Shown in pieces: positions 49,475 to 58,506 of a stretch of 64,000 nucleotides of DNA. The position numbers and the translations under genes are program-made. This DNA is from Nocardioides turkmenicus (GTDB lineage: Bacteria; Actinomycetota; Actinomycetes; Propionibacteriales; Nocardioidaceae): NCBI RefSeq assembly GCF_011045035.1, contig NZ_JAALAA010000023.1, positions 1 to 64,000 of the forward strand. Reading direction: 5' to 3'. Position 1 is the first letter of the stretch, and the number at the start of each line of letters is the position of its first letter. The notes below the pieces were generated by a model. That model was not told the origin of the DNA, did not search any database, and saw nothing but the letters and a program-made list of their open reading frames with translations.

Positions 49475-50724
49475 ACCGCGACGACGCGGTCGCTCTCGAC
49501 CAGGCCGACCCGCTGGCCCCGCTGCGGAACCTCTTCGACCTGCCGGAGAAGACGATCTACCTCGACGGCAACTCGCTCGGAGCCCTCCCCCGCGCCACCG
49601 CCGGGCGCGTGGCCGAGGTGGTGACCCAGGAGTGGGGGCAGGGGCTGATCGAGTCGTGGAACACCGCCTCGTGGATCACGCTCCCCCAGCGCGTCGGCGA
49701 CAAGATCGCCCGGATCATCGGCGCCGGTCAGGGCGAGGTCGTGGTCGCCGACTCGACCTCGCTCAACGTCTACAAGGTGCTCGCCTCGGCGCTCTCCATC
49801 GCCGCCGAGGACTCCCCCGAGCGCCGGATCGTGGTCAGCGAGCGCAGCAACTTCCCGACCGACCTCTACATCGCCTCCTCCCTGTGCCGTGACCGTGGCT
49901 ACGAGCTGGTCCTGGTCGACTCGCCCTCCGAGATCGAGGGGCTGCTGGACCGGACCGCGGTGCTGATGCTGACCGAGGTCAACTACCGCACCGGCTACCT
50001 GCACGACATGGCCTCGGTGACGGCGCTCGCGCACGAGCGCGGCGCGCTCACGGTGTGGGACCTGTGCCACTCGGCCGGTGCGGTGCCGGTCGACCTTCGC
50101 GGTGCCGACGCCGACTTCGCGATCGGCTGCGGCTACAAGTTCCTCAACGGCGGCCCCGGCTCGCCGGCGTTCCTGTGGGTCAGCCCGCGCCACGTCGACC
50201 GCTTCTCGCAGCCGTTGTCCGGCTGGATGGGCCACGCGGCGCCCTTCGAGATGTCCCCGGGCTACCGGCCGGCGGAGGGCGTCTCGCGCTACCTGTCCGG
50301 CACCCCGGCCGTGATCGGCATCTCCGCCCTGGAGTGCGGGGTCGACACGCTGCTCGCGGCCGAGGCCCATGGTGGGCTGCAGGCGCTCCGCGAGAAGTCG
50401 CTCGCGCTGACCCGCCTCTTCGCCGACTTGGTCGGGTCTCGCCTGCCGGGGTTCACGATCGAGTCCCCGCTGGACGACGCGCGGCGCGGCAGCCAGCTGT
50501 CGCTGAGCACCGGCGAAGGGGCGTACGCGATCGTGCAGGCGCTCATCGAGCGCGGTGTCGTCGGCGACTTCCGGGCCGGATCGCCCGACATCCTCCGCTT
50601 CGGCGTCACGCCGCTCTACACGCGCTACGTCGACATCTGGGACGCCGTCGACCACCTGGTCGCGGTGATGGACAACGACGAGTGGCGCGCGGAGCGCTTC
50701 TGGACCCGAGGAGCAGTGACATGA
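49471..50724 (+). CDS. kynU: kynureninase
   Basis: A 417-residue PLP enzyme that cleaves kynurenine to anthranilate and alanine. IYLDGNSLGALPR near residue 30, VADSTSLNVYKVL, WDLCHSAGAVPVDL and GCGYKFLNGGPGSPAF with the PLP lysine near residue 225 are kynureninase hallmarks. ATGA overlaps at both ends join it to kynB and kynA. With them it turns tryptophan into anthranilate. Confidence 0.95.
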   Translation: MNRDDAVALDQADPLAPLRNLFDLPEKTIYLDGNSLGALPRATAGRVAEVVTQEWGQGLIESWNTASWITLPQRVGDKIARIIGAGQGEVVVADSTSLNVYKVLASALSIAAEDSPERRIVVSERSNFPTDLYIASSLCRDRGYELVLVDSPSEIEGLLDRTAVLMLTEVNYRTGYLHDMASVTALAHERGALTVWDLCHSAGAVPVDLRGADADFAIGCGYKFLNGGPGSPAFLWVSPRHVDRFSQPLSGWMGHAAPFEMSPGYRPAEGVSRYLSGTPAVIGISALECGVDTLLAAEAHGGLQALREKSLALTRLFADLVGSRLPGFTIESPLDDARRGSQLSLSTGEGAYAIVQALIERGVVGDFRAGSPDILRFGVTPLYTRYVDIWDAVDHLVAVMDNDEWRAERFWTRGAVT

Positions 50725-51518
50725 GCGCGCAGGACCTTCCGATGGACTACTCCGACTACCTCCACCTCCCGGAGGTGCTCGGCGCGCAGCACCCGCTCTC
50801 GGGCGACCACAACGAGATGCTCTTCATCGTGCAACACCAAGCGATGGAGCTGTGGATGCGGCTGGCGCTGCACGAGCTGACCGAGGCGCAGCGGCTGCTG
50901 GCCGAGGACGCGGTCCGCCCGGCGTTCAAGGGGCTCGCCCGCGTCTCCCGGATCATGGAGCAGCTCGTGCACGCGTGGGACGTGCTCTCGACGCTCACCC
51001 CGACGGAGTACGACAAGTTCCGCCCCTACCTGGCCACCGGCTCGGGCTTCCAGTCGTGGCAGTACCGCTGCATCGAGTTCGCGCTCGGCAACAAGGCGGC
51101 CTACACCCTCCGGGTCCACGAGGGACGGCCGCACGAGCAGGACGTGCTGGCTGCGTACGGGCGTCCGTCGCTCTACGACGAGTCGCTGCGGCTGCTCGCC
51201 CGGCGTGGGTTCCACATCCCCGCTGATCATCTCGACCGGGACTGGAAGCAGGAGTACGTCGCCTCCGACGCCGTCGAGGCCGCCTGGGGTGAGGTCTACC
51301 GCGACCCCGAGAAGCACTGGGACCTCTACGAGCTCGGCGAGGAGCTCACCGACCTGGAGACCGCCTTCCGCGTCTGGCGGTTCCGGCACGTGACGACTGT
51401 CGAGCGGATCATCGGGTTCAAGCCCGGCACCGGCGGGACCTCCGGGGTCTCCTACCTGCGCAAGCAGCTCGACATCATCCTGTTCCCCGAGCTGTGGGCG
51501 ATGCGCACGGGTCTGTGA
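50721..51518 (+). CDS. kynA: tryptophan 2,3-dioxygenase
   Basis: A 265-residue haem dioxygenase that opens the indole ring of tryptophan to N-formylkynurenine. HNEMLFIVQHQAMELWMRL near residue 32 is the substrate region, SGFQSWQYRCIEF near 110, and RFRHVTTVERIIGFKPGTGG near the end includes the haem-ligand His. Start ATG 50721 overlaps the kynU stop. It is the first enzyme of the pathway but the last gene of the operon. Confidence 0.95.
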   Translation: MSAQDLPMDYSDYLHLPEVLGAQHPLSGDHNEMLFIVQHQAMELWMRLALHELTEAQRLLAEDAVRPAFKGLARVSRIMEQLVHAWDVLSTLTPTEYDKFRPYLATGSGFQSWQYRCIEFALGNKAAYTLRVHEGRPHEQDVLAAYGRPSLYDESLRLLARRGFHIPADHLDRDWKQEYVASDAVEAAWGEVYRDPEKHWDLYELGEELTDLETAFRVWRFRHVTTVERIIGFKPGTGGTSGVSYLRKQLDIILFPELWAMRTGL

Positions 51519-51532
51519 CGGGCGGATGTTCA

Positions 51533-51608
51533 CCGAGGTAACTCGGCGAGCGCGCACCTCCTTCGTGGAACTCCACGAAGGCAGTGACTGCTGGCCGAGG
51601 TAACTCGG
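51533..51608. terminator. repeat-flanked hairpin between kynA and the MTHFR-like gene
   Basis: The 14-base sequence CCGAGGTAACTCGG occurs at 51533-51546 and again at 51595-51608. Between them CTTCGTGGA and TCCACGAAG (51561-51580) form a tight hairpin. It lies in a convergent gap and probably ends transcription from both sides. Confidence 0.65.
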
Positions 51609-51626
51609 TCAGCATCCCGCCAGCAC

Positions 51627-52547
51627 TCAGCGGTCGAGCTTGCCGCGGAGCCGTTCGGCGAGACGTACGGAGGCCTCGATCTCGACCTTGCGGATCGATA
51701 CCGACTCGATGTTGATGCCGAACGGCACACCGAGCTGGCGACAGAACGACATCAGCTCGATCGCGGTCGCCTCGGCCTGCTCGAGCGAGGCGTCGAGGGT
51801 GTCGGTGGCGTGGCGCAGCTCGTTCTCGATCCAGCGCGGTACGTCGACTCCGAGCCAGCGGAGGAACTCCAGGGTCTTCATCGAGCCGCACACCGAGAAG
51901 GTGAACACGATCGGGACCGGCTGCAGGCCGCGGCTCTCGCACTCGTAGCGGTAGTCGGAGACGAGGTTCTTGGCGGCGTTGACGTCGTAGACGACCTGGC
52001 TCACGAAGTAGGAGCAGCCGGCCTCCTGCTTCGCGATCAGACGCAGGTGCTCATCACCCTTGGCCGTGTGGCGCTCCGGGATCGCGACGGCGCCGAGGAG
52101 CAGGTCGGGGTTGGTCTCCTGGCGGATCTCCTGGGCGCGGCGCAGGCTGGTGGCGACGCGCTTCTCACCGGAGGAGGCACCGACGAAGACCGAGAGCGCC
52201 TTGGCCGGGTCCTGGGTCTTGACCCAGTCGCGCAGCGTCGACTCGTCGTACTTGCCGGTGGCGCGGTAGACCACGGCCGGCACGTCGAGGCCCGCGAGGT
52301 TGCGCTCGAGGAACTGCGCCGGGTCGAGTGTGCGTACGAACGGGAACGGCCGTTCCTCGGGGTTGCGGTCGGACTCGTCGTCGATGTCGTAGAGGATCAG
52401 CCCGTCGACGTCGAGCGGCCGGATGCGCTCGAGCGTGACCTCCGCGATCTGCTGGACCCGCTCGGGGTCCGTCGTCACTCTCGGCGGGGTGACGGCGAAG
52501 AGCAGAATCTCACCGGCCCGATCACTGATGCGCTGCTGCAGATCCAC
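51627..52547 (-). CDS. methylenetetrahydrofolate reductase-like protein
   Basis: A 306-residue TIM-barrel protein. FAVTPPR near residue 18, the DIDDESDRNPEERPF segment, VFVGASSGEKRV, EAGCSYFVSQVVYDVN near residue 190 and a C-terminal GVPFGINIESVSIRKVEIEA (read in parts) show an MTHFR-like fold. It differs enough from housekeeping MetF that a specialised folate or flavin role is possible. It converges on kynA and follows the CitE-like gene. Confidence 0.8.
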   Translation of the reverse strand: MDLQQRISDRAGEILLFAVTPPRVTTDPERVQQIAEVTLERIRPLDVDGLILYDIDDESDRNPEERPFPFVRTLDPAQFLERNLAGLDVPAVVYRATGKYDESTLRDWVKTQDPAKALSVFVGASSGEKRVATSLRRAQEIRQETNPDLLLGAVAIPERHTAKGDEHLRLIAKQEAGCSYFVSQVVYDVNAAKNLVSDYRYECESRGLQPVPIVFTFSVCGSMKTLEFLRWLGVDVPRWIENELRHATDTLDASLEQAEATAIELMSFCRQLGVPFGINIESVSIRKVEIEASVRLAERLRGKLDR

Positions 52548-52601
52548 GACCTCAACGCTAGCCGAGCCACGCCGACTCGGCGCATCTGTCCCACCCCGCG
52601 C

Positions 52602-52666
52602 GCCGAGTCGGCCCGTCTTGACCGAAAAATCGGCCGAGTCGGCCCGTCAAGACGGGCCGACTCGGC
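52602..52666 (-). terminator. nested long hairpins between the CitE-like and MTHFR-like genes
   Basis: A 16-base sequence (GCCGAGTCGGCCCGTC) occurs twice in direct orientation, 52602-52617 and 52633-52648, and once inverted, 52651-52666. The outer arms pair over 20 bp (52602-52621 with 52647-52666); the inner arms pair over 16 bp with a two-base gap. The two folds exclude each other. Confidence 0.7.
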
Positions 52667-52671
52667 AGCCG

Positions 52672-53574
52672 TCAGTAGACGCTCGGGCCCGCGACAGGGT
52701 CGCCGTAGGTGTCCGGCTTGATCTTGAACAGCTCCGCACGACGCTTGATCGTCTCGGCGCGAGCCAGACGGGGCTTGTCGCTGCCGTCGCGGATCACGCG
52801 GCCGCCCTCCTCGAACTTGTGGAGGAACTCGTAGGCCCAGGTCACGTCGGACGGGGACGGGCTGAACGACTCGTTGATCACGGCGGGCTGCTCGAGGTCG
52901 AGGCAGAGCTTGCCGGTCATACCCATGGCGACGCCGTCGGCACCCTGCTCGCGGAGGAGCGGGTGGCTGCTGCCCACCGTCGGGCCGTCGATCGGGCCCG
53001 GGAGGTTGCCGATCCGCGAGGCGAGGACGAGCTTGGTGCGCGGGTAGGCCATCGCGAGCGGGTCGTTCTCCGCACCGGTGTCGCGGCGGTAGTCGCCGGA
53101 GCCGAACGCGAGCCGGTAGGCACCGCGGGCACGGGCGATCGTCGCGGCGTCCTCGATCCCCAGCGCCGACTCGAGCAGCGGGATCACCGGGGTCGACCCG
53201 CCGAGCCGCTGGAAGGTGTCGGTCACCTGGTCCGGCGACTCGGTCTTCGCGAGCATCACGCCGGCGAGCGTCTCGATCCCGGCCAGCGCCGCGAGATCCT
53301 CGCTCCAGTCCTCGGTGGTCCAGTCGTTGATGCGTACCCAGGCGCGACCGCCGCCCTTGAGCCAGCTGGTCACGTTCTCGCGCGCCTGCTCCTTGAGCGA
53401 GGTGTCGATCGCGTCCTCCATGTCGAGGATGATCTGGTCGGCGCGGCTGAGCTGCGCGTCGTCGAAGATCTCCGTACGCATCGCGGAGACCAGCAGCCAG
53501 GACCTGGCGTTGTGACCTTCGACTCGGTTGGCTTCGCGCACCTCGCGCTTCTCTGCGATCTGGGTCGTGCTCAT
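52672..53574 (-). CDS. CitE-like CoA ester lyase (HpcH/HpaI aldolase family)
   Basis: A 300-residue TIM-barrel lyase. ARSWLLVSAMR near residue 24, IILDMEDAIDT with metal-binding acidic residues near 50, RINDWTTEDW, PLLESALGIED with the metal Glu near residue 133, and AFGSGDYRRD are typical. Such enzymes cleave or form acyl-CoA esters such as malyl- or citramalyl-CoA, or hydrolyse malyl-CoA. The specific substrate is not known. A strong nested hairpin follows it. Confidence 0.85.
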   Translation of the reverse strand: MSTTQIAEKREVREANRVEGHNARSWLLVSAMRTEIFDDAQLSRADQIILDMEDAIDTSLKEQARENVTSWLKGGGRAWVRINDWTTEDWSEDLAALAGIETLAGVMLAKTESPDQVTDTFQRLGGSTPVIPLLESALGIEDAATIARARGAYRLAFGSGDYRRDTGAENDPLAMAYPRTKLVLASRIGNLPGPIDGPTVGSSHPLLREQGADGVAMGMTGKLCLDLEQPAVINESFSPSPSDVTWAYEFLHKFEEGGRVIRDGSDKPRLARAETIKRRAELFKIKPDTYGDPVAGPSVY

Positions 53575-53726
53575 CGTTCGCGTATCTCCCTACTGGCGTC
53601 CTGGGCTGGGCGCGATTTGGACGGTAAACCAACGCGCGGGTGACTCGCGAGTAGGAAGCCCGTGGGCAGAGGTGGTTGAGACGTAACCCACATCAGGGCT
53701 CGTCCGGGGCGACGACCTCGAACAGG

Positions 53727-53766
53727 ACGAGGCCGGTTGCGCACTGATGTGCACAACCGGCCTCGT
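53727..53766 (-). terminator. hairpin terminator after gdh
   Basis: ACGAGGCCGGTTG and CAACCGGCCTCGT pair over 13 bp, extended by GCAC/GTGC past one mismatch, with a four-base loop. It begins 11 bases after the gdh stop. Confidence 0.8.
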
Positions 53767-53776
53767 TCTCTGTCCG

Positions 53777-56700
53777 CTACAGCGCCCCGAAGGAGGCGTT
53801 GACCTCCTCGTTGACCAGGCTGGTCAACCAGATCTCCCGGCGGAGCGGGTGGTCGACGATGGCCTCGGGGAACCGCTCCCGGATCGGGGTCGGGAAGTAG
53901 GCCACCAGCCGCTCGGTCATCTCCGGGTCGGCGGCCGGGTCCGGAAGACCCTCGGCGACCAGCTCGCGGCGACGCTCGATCTTGGTCCAGGCGAGCACGA
54001 CGGCCAGCTCGGGCGCGGTGAGCCCCTCTCCGGCCTCCAGGCGGCGCGCGACCTCGGTCGGCGACGGCAGACCTTCGACCTCTCGGTCGAGCACGCCGGC
54101 GGTGACCCACTCCGCGACCTGGCGCTCGTGAGCCTCCAGGAGCTGCGGCGCCGAGGCCACCGCACGGGTGAGGGTCACGTTGTGGGCCTCGTTGTGGGCC
54201 AGCACCAGCGCCGCGACCTCGTCGGTCATCTCCTCGAGGAGCTCGTCACGCGCGGCCAGCGTCAGCGAGCCCGCACGTACCTCTCGGTCCAGCAGGATCT
54301 TGATGTTGACCTCGTGGTCGGAGGTGTCGACACCGGCGGAGTTGTCGATCGCATCGGTGTTGATCAGCCCGCCCTTGCGGGCGAACTCGACCCGGCCGGC
54401 CTGGGTGATGCCCAGGTTGCCGCCCTCACCGACGACACGGACGCGCAGGTCGGCGGCGTCCACCCGGACGCCGTCGTTGGCGTGGTCGCCCGCGTCGGCG
54501 TCGGTCTCGCTGGACGCCTTGACGTACGTCCCGATCCCGCCGTTCCACAGCAGGTCGACCGGCGCCCGCAGGATCGCGCTGATCAGCTCCTGCGGCGTGA
54601 GCCGCTTGACGTCGTCGGCCAGACCCAGCGCCGAACGCACCTCGGCGCTGATCGGCACCCACTTCAGCTGCCGCGACCACACGCCGCCACCCGCCGAGAT
54701 CAGCGAGGTGTCGTAGGACTCCCAGGTCGACCGAGGCGTCTCGAAGAGCCGCTTCCGCTCCTGGAAGCCCGTCGCCGCGTCGGGCGTCGGGTCGATGAAG
54801 ATGTGGCGGTGGTCGAAGGCGGCGACCAGCCGGATGCGATCCGAGCGCAGCATCCCGTTGCCGAAGACGTCGCCGGACATGTCACCGACGCCGACCGCGG
54901 TGATCTCGTCGACCTGCGGGTCGATGCCGAGCTGCTTGAAGTGGTGCTGCACCGAGACCCAGGCGCCACGCGAGGTGATGCCCATCGCCTTGTGGTCGTA
55001 GCCCGCCGAGCCACCGGAGGCGAACGCGTCGCCGAGCCAGAAGTCGTACTCCGCCGCGACCGAGTTGGCCAGGTCGGAGAAGGTCGCGGTGCCCTTGTCG
55101 GCGGCGACGACCAGGTAGGAGTCGTCACCGTCGTGACGCACCACATCTGCCGGCGGCACCACGCGGCCGTCCACCCGGTTGTCGGTGACGTCGAGGAGGC
55201 CACGCAGGAACGTGACGTAGGCGTCCGGACCGGCCACGCCGCCCTTGGGGACGAAGCCACCCTTGGCGCCACCCGGCACGATCACGGTGTTCTTGACCTG
55301 CTGCGCCTTCGCCAGCCCGAGCACCTCGGTGCGGAAGTCGTCACGCCGGTCGCTCCACCGCAGCCCGCCACGGGCCACCGTGTCGAAGCGCAGGTGGACG
55401 CCCTCGACGTCGGGCGAGTAGACGAAGATCTCGTAGGCCGGCCGCGGCAGCGGCAGGTCGGGCAGCTGCTGCGGGTCGAACTTGAACGAGAGGTAGTCGC
55501 GCCCGCGGTAGTAGTTCGTCCGCGTCGTCGCCAGGATCGCGCTGACGTAGCTGCGCAGGATCCGGTCCTGGTCGAGGCTGGCGACGTCGTCGAGCGCCTC
55601 GATGATCGCCTCCGCCCGCTTCGTCTCGTCGCGCGTGGTGAGCGAGGGGTCGAAACGGGTCTCGAACAGCTCCACGATCTGCCGGGCGATGCCCGGGTTG
55701 GTGCACAGCGCGTTGCCGATCGAGAAGAACGAGCTCGGGGTGCCGGCCTGGCGCAGGTAGCGACCGTAGGCGCGCAGCATGGTGACCTGGCCGTGGTCGA
55801 GCCCCGCCAGGACGAGCGCGTTCAGCCCGTCGATCTCGCTGCGTCCCGACCAGGCCTGGTGGAGCGCGGCGACCAGCTGCGTGGGCGTGCCGGCCGGGGT
55901 GCCGGGGTAGGCGAGGCCGAAGTCGTAGATGAACCACTCCTCCGAACCGGACGTGCCGACGGCCTCCAGGTCGTAGGGCCGCTCGTCGGTGACCTCGAAG
56001 CCGAACGAGGACAGGATCGGGAGCATCAGCGACAGCGACAGCGGACCGCCGGTGCGGAAGATCTTGATCCGGAATCCGCCAGGGCTCTCCGGGTCCTTGT
56101 AGAAGGAGAAGTCGACCGCCTCGCCCTGGTGCGAGAGCAGCTCCAGACGAGCCAGGTCGGCGGCGCCGGTGTCGGCGTCGAAGTCCTCCTTGTAGGCCTC
56201 GGGGAACGCGTCGAGCACGTGCGCGAGCCGCGCTGCGCCGTCCTCACCGGCGTGGGCGATGACCGCGCTGACGAGGTCGTCGCGCCAGCTCCGCGCGGCC
56301 TTGCGCAACCGCGACTCGAGGCTGTCGACCATGCCCGGGGTGTCCAGGGCCTTCCCCAGGGACTCGGTGGTGCCGTGCACCACGAAGTGCACCCGGGCCG
56401 TGGTCGACTCGCTGATGCGTACGGTGAACTCCAGGTCCGTGCCCCCGAGGACCTCGAGGAGCACCTTCGAGAACCGCTCGCGGACCGTCGTGTTGTAACG
56501 GTCACGCGGCAGCGAGACGAGCACCGAGACGTACCTGCCGTACGTGTCGGGCCGGACGGCCACCCTCAGGATGCGGCGCTCGATCGCTCCGAGCGCGGCC
56601 TCGGCGAGGTCCATCAGCTCCTCGGTGGAGGCGTGGAAGAGCTCCTCGCGCGGGTAGGACTCCATCGCGTCGAGCATGGCCTTGCCGGTGTGGCTGCGCG

Positions 56701-57724
56701 GTTCGTAACCGGTGTGGTCGAGGACCGCGGCGACCTTGCCGCGTACGACCGGAATCCGGGTCACCGACTCCCGGGCCGCCTTCGTGGTGAAGAGGCCGAG
56801 GAAACGGTGCTCGCCGACGACCTCGCCGGCGGCGTTGAAGATCTTGATGCCGACGTGGTCGAGGTAGGCGGGCTCCCCGACGGTCGAGCGGGAGTTGGCC
56901 TTGGCCAGGACGAGCATCACCTTGTCGCGGGCGTGGGCAGCGACCTTCGGCGGCATCTTCCCGTGGTCGGGGGCCTGCGGCGGGTCGGCGCGCAGGATGC
57001 CCAGGCCGGTGCCGGAGCGTCCGCGCAGGTAGTCGCCGTCGAGACGGTATTCGCGGTAGCCGGTCAGCAGGAAGTGGTCCTCGGCCAGCCAGGCCAGCAG
57101 CTCGGCCGCCTCGGCGGCCTCCTCACGCGGCACGCTGTTGGGCGGCGTGTAGCGCAGGCCGGCCGCGACCTCCGCCAGCCGGCGGTGGAGCCTCGGCTCG
57201 TCCTCGACGACCTCGCGTACGTCCTCGAGGATGCCCTCCAGTCCCGCGACGATCTCCTTCGCCGCGTCGGGGGCGATCCGGTCGATCTCGATGTGCATCC
57301 AGGACTCGCTGATGTCGCCTTCGTTCACCCCCTCGAGCGCACCGGTCACGTCACGGGTGACGTCGATGACGGGGTGGACGACCAGATGGACGTCGAGGCC
57401 ACGACGGTAGAGCTCGGTCTTGACCGAGTCCACGAGGTAGGGCATGTCGTCGACGACGATCTCGACGACGCTGCGGCCTCCGGCCGACCAGCCGTCATTG
57501 GCTGTGGTCGGGGTGAGGATGCGCACGGCGGCGGTGCCCTGCGGTCGGTTCGCTGCCAGCGCCAGATGCGATCCCACCGCGCCGGCGAGATCAGCCTCGC
57601 TGCGGCCGGTGAGCTCCTCGGGAGCCACGTGGCGGAAGTAGGTGGTGCTCGGCAGTCGGTTCTGCAGGACCTTCTGCGGAGCTTGGACAGGTTTGATATG
57701 CGTCTCCGTTGACACACCTGTCAC
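53777..57724 (-). CDS. gdh: NAD-dependent glutamate dehydrogenase, large type, C-terminally short
   Basis: A 1315-residue GDH of the 180-kDa class. N-terminal ACT-like and helical regions precede the catalytic domain: VARGGLRWSDRRDDFRTEVL near residue 790, IVPGGAKGGFVPK near 820 with the catalytic lysine, DMSGDVFGNGML near 960 and VVGEGGNLGITQAGR near 1100. It oxidises glutamate to 2-oxoglutarate and ammonia. Relatives are about 1600 residues; this one stops at HPLRREIWLTSLVNEEVNAS..., where the family continues for some 270 more. A terminator follows at once. Start ATG 57724. Confidence 0.9.
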   Translation of the reverse strand: MTGVSTETHIKPVQAPQKVLQNRLPSTTYFRHVAPEELTGRSEADLAGAVGSHLALAANRPQGTAAVRILTPTTANDGWSAGGRSVVEIVVDDMPYLVDSVKTELYRRGLDVHLVVHPVIDVTRDVTGALEGVNEGDISESWMHIEIDRIAPDAAKEIVAGLEGILEDVREVVEDEPRLHRRLAEVAAGLRYTPPNSVPREEAAEAAELLAWLAEDHFLLTGYREYRLDGDYLRGRSGTGLGILRADPPQAPDHGKMPPKVAAHARDKVMLVLAKANSRSTVGEPAYLDHVGIKIFNAAGEVVGEHRFLGLFTTKAARESVTRIPVVRGKVAAVLDHTGYEPRSHTGKAMLDAMESYPREELFHASTEELMDLAEAALGAIERRILRVAVRPDTYGRYVSVLVSLPRDRYNTTVRERFSKVLLEVLGGTDLEFTVRISESTTARVHFVVHGTTESLGKALDTPGMVDSLESRLRKAARSWRDDLVSAVIAHAGEDGAARLAHVLDAFPEAYKEDFDADTGAADLARLELLSHQGEAVDFSFYKDPESPGGFRIKIFRTGGPLSLSLMLPILSSFGFEVTDERPYDLEAVGTSGSEEWFIYDFGLAYPGTPAGTPTQLVAALHQAWSGRSEIDGLNALVLAGLDHGQVTMLRAYGRYLRQAGTPSSFFSIGNALCTNPGIARQIVELFETRFDPSLTTRDETKRAEAIIEALDDVASLDQDRILRSYVSAILATTRTNYYRGRDYLSFKFDPQQLPDLPLPRPAYEIFVYSPDVEGVHLRFDTVARGGLRWSDRRDDFRTEVLGLAKAQQVKNTVIVPGGAKGGFVPKGGVAGPDAYVTFLRGLLDVTDNRVDGRVVPPADVVRHDGDDSYLVVAADKGTATFSDLANSVAAEYDFWLGDAFASGGSAGYDHKAMGITSRGAWVSVQHHFKQLGIDPQVDEITAVGVGDMSGDVFGNGMLRSDRIRLVAAFDHRHIFIDPTPDAATGFQERKRLFETPRSTWESYDTSLISAGGGVWSRQLKWVPISAEVRSALGLADDVKRLTPQELISAILRAPVDLLWNGGIGTYVKASSETDADAGDHANDGVRVDAADLRVRVVGEGGNLGITQAGRVEFARKGGLINTDAIDNSAGVDTSDHEVNIKILLDREVRAGSLTLAARDELLEEMTDEVAALVLAHNEAHNVTLTRAVASAPQLLEAHERQVAEWVTAGVLDREVEGLPSPTEVARRLEAGEGLTAPELAVVLAWTKIERRRELVAEGLPDPAADPEMTERLVAYFPTPIRERFPEAIVDHPLRREIWLTSLVNEEVNASFGAL

Positions 57725-57982
57725 GGTATCCCGGCAGGGCTCCGGATAGGCCGCCGCATCCGAAGGAATCGCCGATGTGAGTCATAGGCCGGTGACCGGC
57801 CGACGACGCCACGGTAAAGAGCATACTCAAAGAATGTGGCGGTTCTCTCGGCGGCATCACTGGTGACTCCGGACCGTGGAGGCGTCATGATGTGTGGTCA
57901 TGAGCGAGCGCCAGCGAGTGAATCGACGAAACAACATGCGACCACGTCCGTATCATGGCGCTTGCGCTACGGAGGTGGTCGC
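57725..57982. other. 258-base divergent gap upstream of gdh and the DUF2505 gene
   Basis: No convincing gene is seen. It contains copy B of the dispersed 22-bp repeat at 57901-57922, and presumably the promoters of gdh and the DUF2505 pair. Confidence 0.5.
57901..57922. repeat. dispersed 22-bp repeat, copy B
   Basis: TGAGCGAGCGCCAGCGAGTGAA matches the complement of 20154-20175 in 19 of 22 bases. Confidence 0.4.
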
Positions 57983-58456
57983 ATGAGCAAAAAGCTGTCG
58001 GTCGACCTGGCCTACGACGCCCCGATCGCAGCCGTCTCCGGGATGCTCGCCGACGCGACGTTCCGCGAGCAGGTCTGCGACGCGCAGCGCGCGCTGTCCA
58101 AGAGCGTGGCGATCACCGGTTCGACGGTGAGCATCCGCTATGAGCAGGCGGTCAGCGGTGTGCCCGGGTTCGCGAAGAAGTTCGTCGGCGACACCATCGA
58201 GGTGCACCAGGACGAGATCTGGTCCTCCGACTTCACCTCCGGCGACCTCAAGCTCACCCTGCCCGGCAAGCCCGGCTCGCTCGCCGGCACCGCTCGACTG
58301 GCCGAGAACGGCACAGGGACCATCGAGACCGTCACCTTGACCGCTACCGTGAATGTGCCCCTGGTCAGCGGAAAGCTGGAGGACCTCATCCTCTCGATCT
58401 TCAAGAAGGCGCTCGAGAAGGAGCACGAGGTGGGCACCCGCTGGCTCGCCGGCTGA
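57983..58456 (+). CDS. DUF2505 family protein, paralogue 1
   Basis: A 157-residue SRPBCC-like protein. It opens VDLAYDAPIAAVSGMLADATF and continues FREQVCDAQRA; EIWSSDFTSGDLKLTLPGKPGSL and VNVPLVSGKLEDLI are shared with its neighbour. GGAGGT lies eight bases before ATG 57983, which excludes longer starts. DUF2505 proteins resemble ligand-binding START-type folds, but no role is known. The paralogue follows 50 bases later. Confidence 0.88.
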   Translation: MSKKLSVDLAYDAPIAAVSGMLADATFREQVCDAQRALSKSVAITGSTVSIRYEQAVSGVPGFAKKFVGDTIEVHQDEIWSSDFTSGDLKLTLPGKPGSLAGTARLAENGTGTIETVTLTATVNVPLVSGKLEDLILSIFKKALEKEHEVGTRWLAG

Positions 58457-58506
58457 CCCACCTCGTCCCCGTCCCAACCCGCAGAAGAGCCCCAAAGGAT
58501 TCGGCA

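Noticed and set aside
53747..57712. A 1321-codon open frame on the plus strand antisense to gdh
   Set aside because: It mirrors the codon structure of gdh in a high-GC genome, has low-complexity composition rich in Arg, Gly, Val and Asp, and matches no family; gdh has clear motifs on the other strand.
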